From assembly GCF_019145205.1 (NCBI RefSeq), contig NZ_JAHSTT010000003.1, positions 587,046-651,045 on the forward strand: DNA of 64,000 bases. The letters run 5' to 3'. Within the stretch, counting starts at the first letter, position 1. Each line of letters starts with the position of its first letter. The notes under the pieces were generated by a model. It ran no database searches and had not been told where the DNA came from. It worked only from the letters and a program-made list of their open reading frames with translations. Shown in pieces: positions 45,273 through 54,825 of the stretch. The DNA comes from Pseudomonas khavaziana (GTDB taxonomy: Bacteria; Pseudomonadota; Gammaproteobacteria; Pseudomonadales; Pseudomonadaceae). The translations under genes and the position numbers were made by a program.

Positions 45273-45653
45273 TCAGTATTCCAATGCCGCAGGCTTGAGG
45301 TACATGCCGTCCGGGCCTTGAGCGATACGCAATTTGCGTACATCGCCAGCCTTCAAGGTAATGTTCTGCGCGGGTGGCGCCAGCAGGCTGGGCAGGCAGC
45401 CTCCGGACTGACCTGGTAGCAGCTTGAGACGCAGCGATACATCGCCCGCAGGCAGATTGAACGAGGTGGCCTGTTCCTGGAACAGGCGCCCGGCCAACTG
45501 GTCCTGGATATACAGGCCGATCTCGCAGTTGGTCGGCACCTCCAGGCGCTCGCGGGAAATGATCAGCACCGCATAATCTTCAGCGGCAAGGGCTTGGGGC
45601 GCAGCAGCAGACAGGCTCATCAGGCCGGCAAGGGCAAAAAACGACCAGCGCAT
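45273..45653 (-). CDS. Exported protein of unknown function in the copper cluster
   Basis: A 126-residue protein with a signal peptide ending near residue 24 (APQALAAED). The mature part has two Cys residues (TNCEIGLYI and GGCLPSLL) that may form a disulfide, and short beta-type segments. I do not recognise the family. The ATG at 45653 is backed by GGAG. It lies between copA and the divergent copZ, downstream of the copZ operator region, so copper control is possible but not shown. No His/Met-rich copper-binding motif is present. Confidence 0.7.
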   Translation of the reverse strand: MRWSFFALAGLMSLSAAAPQALAAEDYAVLIISRERLEVPTNCEIGLYIQDQLAGRLFQEQATSFNLPAGDVSLRLKLLPGQSGGCLPSLLAPPAQNITLKAGDVRKLRIAQGPDGMYLKPAALEY

Positions 45654-45743
45654 GGCGAATGCTCCGTGGTTCACAGCAAGGAAAGTTGAAGCTTGGCCGA
45701 CGTTGCCTGCGAATACCAGCCCGGCCGATTTTTTTGAAACTTG

Positions 45744-45764
45744 ACCTTGCTGTCGTGGCAAGGT
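45744..45764 (+). promoter_or_regulatory. CueR operator and promoter of copZ
   Basis: A 21-base palindrome with perfect seven-base arms ACCTTGC…GCAAGGT. On the plus strand it overlaps −35 TTGACC (45741–45746), with a 19-base spacer to GACACT. It lies 38 bases before the copZ start. Confidence 0.88.
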
Positions 45765-45801
45765 TGACACTGTGTCCCAACCTCATCAAAGGAGTCATGT
45801 C

Positions 45802-45999
45802 ATGCAAATATTCAGTGTTGAAGGAATGACCTGCGGCCATTGCGTTCGATCGGTGACCCAGGCGGTACAGAGCCAGGACCCGGCAGCGAGTGTCGAAGTC
45901 GATTTGGGCGCCAAAGAAGTGCGCGTGGCAAGCAGTCTGCCCTCGGATAAGGTCATCCAACTGATCACCGAGGAGGGCTACACCGCCAAGCTGGCGTGA
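45802..45999 (+). CDS. copZ: Copper chaperone (heavy-metal-associated domain protein)
   Basis: A 65-residue HMA-fold protein with the Cu(I)-binding motif GMTCGHC (Cys11, Cys14). It carries cytosolic Cu(I) to CopA or to CueR. The ATG at 45802 follows AAAGGAGTCATGTC; an in-frame start at 45772 would overlap the promoter. The perfect CueR operator just upstream puts it in the CueR regulon, divergent from the unknown exported protein. Confidence 0.92.
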   Translation: MQIFSVEGMTCGHCVRSVTQAVQSQDPAASVEVDLGAKEVRVASSLPSDKVIQLITEEGYTAKLA

Positions 46000-46086
46000 T
46001 TTTTCTGATCGTTAGCGACCTAACGTAATGTTCATGGCACCCAAGCGCGGCTAGACTGTCGGGCTGCCGACTCACTTGGGTGTCTG

Positions 46087-47280
46087 ATGAACCTTCGCAT
46101 AATCCTGATTTTGGGCGCCTTGAGCGCCTTTGCGCCGTTGGCGATCGATTTTTACCTGCCGGGCTTTCCGGCGATGGCCACGGCCTTTGCCACCGATGAA
46201 AAACATATCCAGTTGACCCTGGCGGTGTACTTCGCCGGCCTGGCCATTGGCCAATTGATCTACGGCCCATTGGCCGACCGCTTTGGTCGTCGCGTGCCGC
46301 TGCTCAGTGGCGTCACCCTGTTTACCCTCGCATCCTTCGCGTGTGCCTACGCACCGTCCCTGGAATGGCTGATCGGTGCGCGCTTCGTGCAGGCCCTTGG
46401 CGGTTGCGCGGGCATGGTGATTTCCCGGGCGGTGGTCAGTGATAAGTGCGATGCGGTGGGCTCGGCCAAGGTGTATTCGCAACTGATGCTGGTCACCGGC
46501 CTGGCGCCGATCCTTGCACCTTTGGCGGGTGGGTTGATGGTCGGGGTGTGGGGCTGGCAATCGATCTTCCTGGCACTGTCGCTGTTCAGCGTAATGGCGG
46601 CAATTGCCGTGGCAGTCGGGTTGCCGGAAACCTTCCCGGCCGATCAGCCGCGCCAGCCTTTGTCTGGTTCGTTGCGCCGCTACGGCTCGCTGTTGTCGGA
46701 CCGCGTATACCTCGGCTATGCCTTGACCGGCGGCATCTCGATTGCCGGGATGTTTGCCTACATCGCCGGCTCTCCGTTCGTATTTATCAAACTCTACGGC
46801 GTGCCTGCCGAGCATTACGGCTGGCTGTTCGGTTCCAACGCCGCCGGCTTTATCCTGGTAGCGCAGTTGAATGCGCGGTTGCTGGCCAAGCGCGGCCCGG
46901 CGTTTTTGTTGTCGCGCACGGTGTGGGTGTATGTCGCGGCGGCGTTGACGCTACTGGGTATCGCCGCGCTGCGCACCGAGGCCTTGTGGCCTTTGCTGGT
47001 GCCGCTGTTTATCTGTATCGCCAGCCTGGGCTGCATTTTGCCCAATACCTCGGCGTGCGCCATGAGCGGGCAGGGCGCCCGGGCCGGCAGTGCGTCGGCG
47101 TTGCTCGGTTGCATTCAGTTCGGTGTGGCGGCAGGGGCTGCGTCTTTGGTCGGCGTGTTGCACGACGGCACGGCGATGCCGATGGCCATGGTTATCAGCT
47201 TGTGTGGTGTGCTGGCGGTGACGATTGCGATGTCGACCCAGCGCCTGCAACGGGCAAGGGCCGAACAGGCGCAGGTCTGA
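46087..47280 (+). CDS. Bcr/CflA-family drug efflux transporter (MFS)
   Basis: A 397-residue transporter with 12 predicted membrane segments. The first part (LGALSAFAPLAIDFYLPGFP) and the loop GPLADRFGRRVPLL with motif A are typical of the Bcr/CflA group of drug:H+ antiporters. Substrate is unknown. It is a single gene following copZ by 87 bases and has no evident CueR site. Confidence 0.88.
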   Translation: MNLRIILILGALSAFAPLAIDFYLPGFPAMATAFATDEKHIQLTLAVYFAGLAIGQLIYGPLADRFGRRVPLLSGVTLFTLASFACAYAPSLEWLIGARFVQALGGCAGMVISRAVVSDKCDAVGSAKVYSQLMLVTGLAPILAPLAGGLMVGVWGWQSIFLALSLFSVMAAIAVAVGLPETFPADQPRQPLSGSLRRYGSLLSDRVYLGYALTGGISIAGMFAYIAGSPFVFIKLYGVPAEHYGWLFGSNAAGFILVAQLNARLLAKRGPAFLLSRTVWVYVAAALTLLGIAALRTEALWPLLVPLFICIASLGCILPNTSACAMSGQGARAGSASALLGCIQFGVAAGAASLVGVLHDGTAMPMAMVISLCGVLAVTIAMSTQRLQRARAEQAQV

Positions 47281-47288
47281 AATGCGGC

Positions 47289-47471
47289 TCAGCCAGCGGC
47301 GGAGCGTTGCTGGCCGAGGGGAAAGCGGTGGGGCGCCTGGATACGGGCTTGCAGGGTATCGGCAAAGGCGCGGGCCTCGGCTTCACTGCGAAAGGTGATG
47401 GCTTCGCCGTCGAGACGAACCTGCCATTGGCTGCCTGGGGATTTTGCTAACGCTTTTATCAGGATCTTCAT
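47289..47471 (-). CDS. Small conserved-type protein of unknown function
   Basis: A 60-residue protein beginning MKILIKALAKSPG, with WQVRLDGEAITFRSEAEARAF in the middle, which suggests a beta-hairpin followed by a helix. The ATG at 47471 has GAGGAAGTCAGC upstream, a good ribosome site. It ends eight bases from the convergent Bcr/CflA gene. I do not recognise a function. Confidence 0.65.
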   Translation of the reverse strand: MKILIKALAKSPGSQWQVRLDGEAITFRSEAEARAFADTLQARIQAPHRFPLGQQRSAAG

Positions 47472-47567
47472 TGCTGACTTCCTCGCGTAAAAGACTCGTG
47501 GCAAAGGCGGCCAATATAAACCCGAATCCCCTTAAAAATATGACAAGGGTCAACTCTCGGACTAATG

Positions 47568-47603
47568 GTGTCGTCCATTACTTACATGAATAACGGACGA
47601 CAC
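47568..47603. promoter_or_regulatory. Inverted repeat between the 60-residue gene and the oxidoreductase gene
   Basis: GTGTCGTCC and GGACGACAC form nine perfect pairs around an 18-base core with further partial pairing. There is no T-run on either side, so it is not a standard terminator. It could be an operator for the 60-residue gene or an mRNA 3' structure for the oxidoreductase gene. Confidence 0.45.
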
Positions 47604-47617
47604 TGACAGTCGTTTTT

Positions 47618-48631
47618 TCAGAACCCTTCCAGCACGATCTTGCCCTTGGCCTTGCCACTTTCCAGCAGCGCATGGGCACGTCGCAGGTTGGCCGCATTGA
47701 TCACACCGAAGTGCTCGCCCACCGTGGTTTCCAGGATGCCGGCGTCGATCAGTTCGGCCACGCGGTTGAGCAAGTTGTGCTGCTCGATCATGTCCGGCGT
47801 TTCGAACATCGAGCGGGTGTACATGAACTCCCAGTGCAGCGACAGGCTCTTGCGCTTGAGCTTGCTCACATCCAGCGCCTTGGGGTCATCGATCAGCGCC
47901 AGCTTGCCTTGGGGTTGCAGCGCCTCCACCAGTTGATCCAGGTGATGCTCGGTCTGGGTCAGGCTGGCAACGTGGGTCACTTGCGGGTGGCCGGCCTGTT
48001 TCAGCGCTTCGCTCAACGGCTGGCTGTGGTCGATCACCAAGTCGGCACCCAGGGCCTTGGCCCAGGCCTGGGTTTCGGGACGCGAGGCGGTGCCGATGAC
48101 TTTCAGCGCGGTGAGCTGGTTGGCCAGTTGCGTCAGGATCGACCCCACACCGCCAGCAGCGCCGACGATCAGCAGGCTCTGGCCTTGATCTTCCTTGCCT
48201 TCAATTATCTGCAAGCGTTCGAACAGCAGCTCCCAGGCGGTGATGGCGGTCAGCGGCAGTGCAGCGGCCTCGGCAAACCCCAGGCTCTTGGGCATATGGC
48301 CGACGATGCGCTCATCTACCGTGTGCAGTTCGCTGTTGGCGCCTGGGCGTACCAGGGAACCGGCGTAAAACACCTTGTCGCCAGCCTTGAACAGCGTCAC
48401 GTCGCTGCCAACGGCCTTGACCACACCGGCCACATCCCAGCCCAGCACCTTGGCGGCGCCGTTTTCGGGGGCGACGTTCTGGCGCACCTTGGTGTCCACT
48501 GGGTTGACCGAGATGGCTTTGACTTCCACCAGCAGGTCACGCGGGCCGGCCACGGGCTCCGGCAGTTCGATGTCTTGCAGGGATTTTGGGTCGTGGATCG
48601 GCAGTGAGGCGTAGTAGGCAATGGCTTTCAT
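47618..48631 (-). CDS. Zinc-type alcohol dehydrogenase/quinone oxidoreductase family protein
   Basis: A 337-residue medium-chain reductase. The N-terminal GroES-like domain contains VNPVDTKVR and GWDVAGVV. The NADPH-binding motif is IVGAAGGVGS (residues ~152–161). Zn ligands are absent, which places it with the quinone-oxidoreductase-like group. It lies 45 bases after the monooxygenase-domain gene on the same strand; both are divergent from a LysR regulator. An electrophile- or quinone-detoxifying role is inferred. Confidence 0.87.
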   Translation of the reverse strand: MKAIAYYASLPIHDPKSLQDIELPEPVAGPRDLLVEVKAISVNPVDTKVRQNVAPENGAAKVLGWDVAGVVKAVGSDVTLFKAGDKVFYAGSLVRPGANSELHTVDERIVGHMPKSLGFAEAAALPLTAITAWELLFERLQIIEGKEDQGQSLLIVGAAGGVGSILTQLANQLTALKVIGTASRPETQAWAKALGADLVIDHSQPLSEALKQAGHPQVTHVASLTQTEHHLDQLVEALQPQGKLALIDDPKALDVSKLKRKSLSLHWEFMYTRSMFETPDMIEQHNLLNRVAELIDAGILETTVGEHFGVINAANLRRAHALLESGKAKGKIVLEGF

Positions 48632-48676
48632 GGTGGCTTCCGGTAAAGGGGGCGTGATGCGGACTTGATGGTGGGA

Positions 48677-48970
48677 TCAGGCAAGGAATTTCAGGCGCTT
48701 GAGTTCGAAATGTTCGAGCACGTCAGCGGCTTTGGCGCGAAAGCTCTGGATATGCGCGCTCCGGTCATGGTCGGCCAGTGCTGCCTCATCGCTCCAACGT
48801 TCGAGCATGTAGAAGGTCTCGGGGTGTTGCAGGTCCTGATGCAGGTCGTACTGCTCGCAACCGGCTTCCAGGCGGGTCGGTTCCAGCAGGGCACGCAGCA
48901 AGGGTTCCAGGGTGGCTTGTTGGCCGGGTTTGGCGATCAGCGTGGCGATGACGTTAAAGGCGGTGGACAT
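48677..48970 (-). CDS. Antibiotic biosynthesis monooxygenase-domain protein (YgiN-like)
   Basis: A 97-residue ferredoxin-like dimeric protein. FNVIATLIAKPGQ, RLEAGCEQYDLHQD and FYMLERWSDEAALADHDRS are typical of the ABM family, which includes quinol monooxygenase YgiN. The ATG at 48970 follows GGAGTTGAAT; a longer frame upstream overlaps the LysR gene and is not credible. It forms an operon with the downstream oxidoreductase gene, likely controlled by the divergent LysR protein. Confidence 0.86.
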   Translation of the reverse strand: MSTAFNVIATLIAKPGQQATLEPLLRALLEPTRLEAGCEQYDLHQDLQHPETFYMLERWSDEAALADHDRSAHIQSFRAKAADVLEHFELKRLKFLA

Positions 48971-49087
48971 ATTCAACTCCTGGCACGTGATGACGGAATG
49001 CGCAGATGATTGGCTATTTCCCATGCAGATAAAAGCGGCTAAAACAGCAGTCTGTTTCAACCAAATTTTGATAATGGATGGAAGTGC

Positions 49088-50017
49088 ATGCTGCGGTTTG
49101 ATGATTTGCAGTTGTTTGTGCGCGCTGCGGACCTGGGCAGCCTGTCGGCGGCGGCGCGGGTCATGGACCTGTCGCCCGCGGTGGCCAGTGCTGCGCTCAA
49201 GCGTATCGAGCAGCAACTGGGCACGCGCTTGCTGGCGCGCTCAACCCGCAGCCTGCGCCTGACCGCCGAAGGCGAGGGCTTCCTGGAGTACGCGCGTGCG
49301 TCACTGGGTGCGCTGGACGAAGGGCGACGACTGTTGGCCAGTGGTCAAGATCATGTCAGCGGCGTGCTGCAATTGTCGGCGCCATCGGATTTTGGGCGTA
49401 ACCAGCTGGTGCCGTGGCTGGACGAGTTCCAGCAGCAACACCCGCAATTGAATGTGCGCCTGTTGCTCGGCGATCGCATTGCCGACCTGTTCCGCCAGCC
49501 GGTGGACATCGCCTTGCGCTATGGCGAACCCGAAGACTCCAGCCTGATTGCGCTGCCTATCGCCCCGGACAATATTCGAGTGCTGTGTGCCGCCCCCAGT
49601 TACCTCGCCCGCCATGGCGAGCCGCGCCATCTGGAACAACTGGCCCAGCACAATTGCCTGCTCTACATGCTCGGCAGCCGGGTGCATGACCACTGGGGGT
49701 TTTACGACGGCAAGCGTCATGTAAGCCTGACGGTCAGCGGTGACCGGTTCAGTGATGATGCCGATGTCGTCCGCCGCTGGGCGGTGGCGGGGATGGGTAT
49801 TGCCTACAAGTCCTGGCTGGATATAAGCACCGACGTGCTGGCCGGGCGCTTGCGCTTGATCCTGCCGGCGTTGCAGGGCGAGCGCACGCCGCTCAACTTG
49901 TTGTGTGCCCATCGTGCGCAATTGAGCAAACCGATCAATCTGCTGCGGGACATGCTCGTGGCACGCTGTGCGACATTGACCGCGCAGCGACCGGGGCGAA
50001 TGGCTGCTAGGCAATAG
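49088..50017 (+). CDS. LysR-family regulator
   Basis: A 309-residue regulator with the N-terminal LysR helix-turn-helix (FVRAADLGSLSAAARVMDLSPA) and the substrate-binding domain (LQLSAPSDFGRNQLVP…). It starts 117 bases from the divergent monooxygenase/oxidoreductase operon, the classical arrangement for a LysR protein and its target. The inducer is unknown; quinones or other electrophiles are possible given the target genes. Confidence 0.88.
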   Translation: MLRFDDLQLFVRAADLGSLSAAARVMDLSPAVASAALKRIEQQLGTRLLARSTRSLRLTAEGEGFLEYARASLGALDEGRRLLASGQDHVSGVLQLSAPSDFGRNQLVPWLDEFQQQHPQLNVRLLLGDRIADLFRQPVDIALRYGEPEDSSLIALPIAPDNIRVLCAAPSYLARHGEPRHLEQLAQHNCLLYMLGSRVHDHWGFYDGKRHVSLTVSGDRFSDDADVVRRWAVAGMGIAYKSWLDISTDVLAGRLRLILPALQGERTPLNLLCAHRAQLSKPINLLRDMLVARCATLTAQRPGRMAARQ

Positions 50018-50151
50018 CCTGCGTCACGGTCGGAAGTTTCACTCATACCCTGTCCTGATCTGCGCTGTAAGACGTCGCGGAACCGCTGGCCTGCGCACCT
50101 ATACTTTGGCCTCAACCGCAGCAGAAAAATGGTTTAACAGGGAGTGAATAC

Positions 50152-50838
50152 ATGGAAGCAGCACCTTGCATCAGTCAGATCGCCAGCTTGCTCGCCGAGC
50201 CCAAACGCACGGCCATGCTCTGGGCCTTGATGGACGGCTCGGCGAAGTCTTCAGAAGAGCTGGCGAGCCTGGCCGGACTGTCGTCAGCATCGGCCAATGC
50301 ACATTTGGCGCGCCTGGCCGGTAGCGGCCTGCTACGAACCGAGGCTCGACGGGGCAAGCGGTTGTTTCGCGTGGCGGCTGCGGATGTCAGTGTCGCCATT
50401 GATGCGCTGGCCAGCACCACCATGGCCAGCGCGGCGCGCAGCACGCCGAATGCTTTGCCGCTGGCACTGATGGCGCCACCGCTGCTGCGGCGCGCCCGCC
50501 TGTGTCACGGCCATCTTGGCGGCGAGCTGGCGGCGGGGCTGTACCAGCGGATGTTGGAGGCAGGCTGGATCGAGCGCCATGAGCAGCGTACCGAGGTCAC
50601 GGTCAAGGGCGCGCAGTATTTGGCAGGCCTGGGCATTTTTACCCAGGCATTGGCGGCGCCGTTGGCCTGCGATTGCTTCGACTGGAGCCAGCAGCAACCG
50701 CATCTGGGCGGTGCGCTGGGCGCGGGATTGTTGCAGCTGTTTCTGCAGTCGGGCTGGATCGGTGTGGTCAACGAGTCGCGGGCCTTGCAGGTTTCCGATA
50801 TCGGGCTCGTGGAAATCAACCGGCTGGCGGCAGTGTAG
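50152..50838 (+). CDS. Winged-helix (ArsR-like) regulator
   Basis: A 228-residue protein. An ArsR-type winged helix occupies residues ~5–85 (ISQIASLLAEPKRTAMLWALMDG … LSSASANAHLARLAGSGLL). A longer C-terminal part has one Cys-containing segment (ACDCFDWSQQQPHLGGALG). The N-terminus lacks the CxC metal motif of ArsR/SmtB. It precedes the MFS gene by 70 bases on the same strand, so it may control that transporter. Confidence 0.82.
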   Translation: MEAAPCISQIASLLAEPKRTAMLWALMDGSAKSSEELASLAGLSSASANAHLARLAGSGLLRTEARRGKRLFRVAAADVSVAIDALASTTMASAARSTPNALPLALMAPPLLRRARLCHGHLGGELAAGLYQRMLEAGWIERHEQRTEVTVKGAQYLAGLGIFTQALAAPLACDCFDWSQQQPHLGGALGAGLLQLFLQSGWIGVVNESRALQVSDIGLVEINRLAAV

Positions 50839-50908
50839 GCGCCTCGTCAGCGGTTTGCGTCGTTCAGGGTTTCAGTCAGGTCGCATCCAGCAATAGCCAG
50901 GAATAACG

Positions 50909-52324
50909 ATGTCGCACACTCGCCGAGGGGATTTTTCACAAGGGGGGTGTGGCATGGGTATGCAGGGCTATAGCGCAGCGGAGCGGTTGGAACGGCTGCC
51001 GATCAGTGGTTACCACCGAATCATTTTCATCATCATCGCCTTGGCGTTTTTCTTCGACTCCATGGACTTGGCGATGATGACCTTCCTGTTGGGTTCGATC
51101 AAAACTGAGTTTGGCTTGAGTACCGCCCAGGCGGGATTACTGGCCAGTTCGAGCTTTTTCGGCATGGTGGTCGGCGCTTCGCTGTCCGGCATGCTTGCCG
51201 ATCGCTTCGGGCGCAAGCCGGTGTTCCAGTGGAGCATCGTGTTGTGGGGTGTTGCCAGTTACTTGTGTTCCACGGCGCAGACGGTGGAGATGCTGACGTT
51301 GTTTCGTATCCTGCTGGGCATTGGCATGGGCATGGAGTTTCCCATCGCACAGTCGATGCTGTCGGAGCTGATTCCGGCCAAGGGGCGCGGGCGCTACATC
51401 GCATTGATGGATGGTTTCTGGCCGTTGGGCTTCGTAGCTGCGGGCGTGCTGTCTTACTTCCTGTTGCCGGTGATTGGCTGGCGCGACATTTTCCTGGTGC
51501 TGGCGGTGCCGGCGGTGTTTGTGTTGGCCATCCGGTTCTTTATCCCGGAATCACCGCGCTGGCTGGAACAGGCCGGAAAGCATGACGCGGCGGATAAGGT
51601 GTTGCTGGGCATTGAGCAGAAGGTACGCGAGTCCCTGGGCCGCGCTGATTTACCCGAGCCGGTTGCCCTGCCACGGGTCGAGACTGTGCCGGGGACTTTC
51701 TTCTCCGCGTTCCAGCAGCTGTGGTCGGCGCAGTATCGCCAACGCACAATGATGATCTGGAGCGTGTGGTTTTTTGCCTTGCTCGGCTTTTACGGGCTGA
51801 CGTCGTGGTTGAGTGCGTTGTTGCAGCAGTCGGGTTTTGCCGTGACCCAGTCGGTGTATTACACCGTGATTATCTCCCTGGGCGGGATCCCGGGCTTCCT
51901 GATGGCGGCGTGGCTGGTCGAACGCTGGGGGCGTAAGCCGGTGTGCGTCGTGACGCTGCTGGGCGGCGGGGTGATGGCGTTTTTGTATGGGCAAAGTGCG
52001 GTGTTTGGCGGCAACGTCGGCCTGCTGATTACTTCGGGGCTGCTGATGCAGTTCTTCCTGTTTGGCATGTGGGCCGTGCTGTACACCTATACGCCAGAGT
52101 TGTATCCCACCTCGGCGCGGGCGACAGGCTCCGGGTTTGCTTCGGCGATTGGCCGGGTCGGATCGCTGCTGGGGCCGTTGGTGACCGGGCTGGTATTCCC
52201 GATAACCGGGCAGGGTGGGGTGTTTGCCCTGGGCGCGCTGTGCTTTGCGGTGGCGGCGCTGGTGGTGTGGGTGTTTGGGATGGAGACCAAAGGCAAGACG
52301 CTGGAAGAGCTCACCCAAATCTAA
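50909..52324 (+). CDS. MFS transporter (sugar/aromatic-acid type)
   Basis: A 471-residue protein with 12 membrane segments. Motif A is LADRFGRKPVF and its second-half copy is VERWGRKPVC. PESPRWLEQAGK before the central loop is typical of the sugar-porter/aromatic-acid:H+ symporter branch. Substrate cannot be told. Two starts are possible: ATG 50909 behind CAGGAATAACG, or ATG 50954 behind AGGGGGGTGTGGC (456 residues). The second gives a start closer to the family norm. Confidence 0.87.
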   Translation: MSHTRRGDFSQGGCGMGMQGYSAAERLERLPISGYHRIIFIIIALAFFFDSMDLAMMTFLLGSIKTEFGLSTAQAGLLASSSFFGMVVGASLSGMLADRFGRKPVFQWSIVLWGVASYLCSTAQTVEMLTLFRILLGIGMGMEFPIAQSMLSELIPAKGRGRYIALMDGFWPLGFVAAGVLSYFLLPVIGWRDIFLVLAVPAVFVLAIRFFIPESPRWLEQAGKHDAADKVLLGIEQKVRESLGRADLPEPVALPRVETVPGTFFSAFQQLWSAQYRQRTMMIWSVWFFALLGFYGLTSWLSALLQQSGFAVTQSVYYTVIISLGGIPGFLMAAWLVERWGRKPVCVVTLLGGGVMAFLYGQSAVFGGNVGLLITSGLLMQFFLFGMWAVLYTYTPELYPTSARATGSGFASAIGRVGSLLGPLVTGLVFPITGQGGVFALGALCFAVAALVVWVFGMETKGKTLEELTQI

Positions 52325-52341
52325 GGTCAACACAAAACCAG

Positions 52342-52427
52342 GTGGGAGGGGGCTTGCTCCCGATAGCGGTGTGTCAGGCACTTATGTGTCACTGATCCAC
52401 TGCTATCGGGAGCAAGCCCCCTCCCAC
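52342..52427. repeat. REP doublet, group I type
   Basis: GTGGGAGGGGGCTTGCTCCC and its inverse, with a slightly shorter spacer (GTGTGTCAGGCAC … ACTGATCCACTG). It lies between the convergent MFS and adenine deaminase genes. Confidence 0.93.
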
Positions 52428-52449
52428 ATGTTGAGCAGCGCTTGTTCGG

Positions 52450-53436
<987 letters not shown>

Positions 53437-53596
53437 CTACAGGCCATGGCTGAAATAATCGGCAAAACCTGACCAGCAGGAGAGTATTTGTCTCACCCAC
53501 GCAAGGATGACGTGAACTAAGGTGTAACGAAACGTTAGCGGCTTGGCGCAGTCTGTACCCCATCAATGACTGATTCGCTGTATGAAAAGGCCCGGA

Positions 53597-54688
53597 ATGC
53601 TCACATCCCTCAAGCAAGAAAAATTCATGTTGCTGGCGCTGATCGCCGCCATTGCCGCCTACCCGCTGGAGCACTGGATGCTCCACAGCGGGCAACTGGT
53701 GGCGCTGCTGGCGGGCTTGGCGCTGATCGCCTTTATCGTGATGGCTTCGATGCGCGTCGCGCACCATGCCGAGCAACTGGCGGAAAAGGTAGGTGACCCC
53801 TACGGCACCATGATCCTGACCCTCGCCGCGGTATTGGTGGAAGTGGTGATCCTGGCGATCATGATGAGCAACGAGCCATCGCCCACGTTGGTGCGTGACA
53901 CCATTTACTCAGCGGTGATGCTCGATATCAACGGCATCCTCGGCCTGGCCGCGCTGATGGGGGGTATCAAGCATGGCGAACAGTCCTACAACGATGATTC
54001 AGCACGCACCTACAGCGTAATGATCCTTACTGCCATGGGCGTGTCGATGGTGGTGCCGGAGTTTATCCCCGAAGCGGATTGGAAAATCTACTCGGCCTTC
54101 ACCATCGGCGCGATGGTGGTGCTGTACACCTTGTTTCTGCGCATGCAGGTGGGGCCGCACAGCTACTTCTTCAGCTACAGCTACCCGGAAAAACGCCGCA
54201 AGAAAACCCTGGAAGAGGAGCAGTCGCCCCCCGTCAACCTGGCGTTCTCGATCGGCACCCTGGTGTTTGGGGTGATCGTGATCGGCGCATTGGCCGAAGT
54301 GATGTCCAAAACCCTCGACCTGGGCCTGGAAGGCACGGGCGCCCCGCCGGTGATCACGGCGATTGTGGTGGCGGCGATCTCTGCCGCGCCGGAAATCCTG
54401 ACGGCACTGCGCGCTGCGTTGGCTAACCGCATGCAGTCGGTGGTGAATATCGCGTTGGGGGCATCGTTGTCTACGGTGATCCTGACGGTGCCGGTGATGG
54501 AGGCCATGGCCCTGTATTCCGGCCAGCCGTTCCAGATGGCGATGACGCCGGTGCAGACGGTGATGGTGTTTATCACGCTGATTGTCAGCGCGATCAACCT
54601 GAACGATGGTGAAACCAATGCCATCGAGGGCATGACCCATTTTGTGTTGTTTGCGACCTTTATCATGTTGTCGTTGCTGGGGCTGTAA
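53597..54688 (+). CDS. Ca2+/H+ (ChaA-like) antiporter
   Basis: A 363-residue membrane protein with about 11 helices and two alpha-repeats, seen at ILTLAAVLVEVVILAIMM and again at VAAISAAPEILTALRAAL, each with the conserved acidic residue. This is the CaCA superfamily pattern, nearest to ChaA. I place the start at ATG 53597 because AAAAGG lies about six bases upstream; the ATG at 53582 has no ribosome site. It is divergent from the adenine deaminase gene. Ion specificity (Ca2+, Na+ or K+) is not determined by sequence. Confidence 0.85.
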   Translation: MLTSLKQEKFMLLALIAAIAAYPLEHWMLHSGQLVALLAGLALIAFIVMASMRVAHHAEQLAEKVGDPYGTMILTLAAVLVEVVILAIMMSNEPSPTLVRDTIYSAVMLDINGILGLAALMGGIKHGEQSYNDDSARTYSVMILTAMGVSMVVPEFIPEADWKIYSAFTIGAMVVLYTLFLRMQVGPHSYFFSYSYPEKRRKKTLEEEQSPPVNLAFSIGTLVFGVIVIGALAEVMSKTLDLGLEGTGAPPVITAIVVAAISAAPEILTALRAALANRMQSVVNIALGASLSTVILTVPVMEAMALYSGQPFQMAMTPVQTVMVFITLIVSAINLNDGETNAIEGMTHFVLFATFIMLSLLGL

Positions 54689-54718
54689 CCAGACTTCTAA
54701 GAACACCCTAGAATCAAA

Positions 54719-54807
54719 TGTGGGAGGGGGCTTGCCCCCCGATGACGGTGTTTCAGGCACTTATATGTCACTGATCCACCGCTATCGGGGGCAAGCCCCC
54801 TCCCACA
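54719..54807. repeat. REP doublet, group I type
   Basis: Arms TGTGGGAGGGGGCTTGCCCC and the inverse GGGGGCAAGCCCCCTCCCAC; the inner arm bases (CCCC) differ from the other copies (TCCC). It lies between the convergent antiporter and 8-oxoguanine deaminase genes. Confidence 0.92.
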
Positions 54808-54825
54808 TTTTGAACCTCGTTTGGC

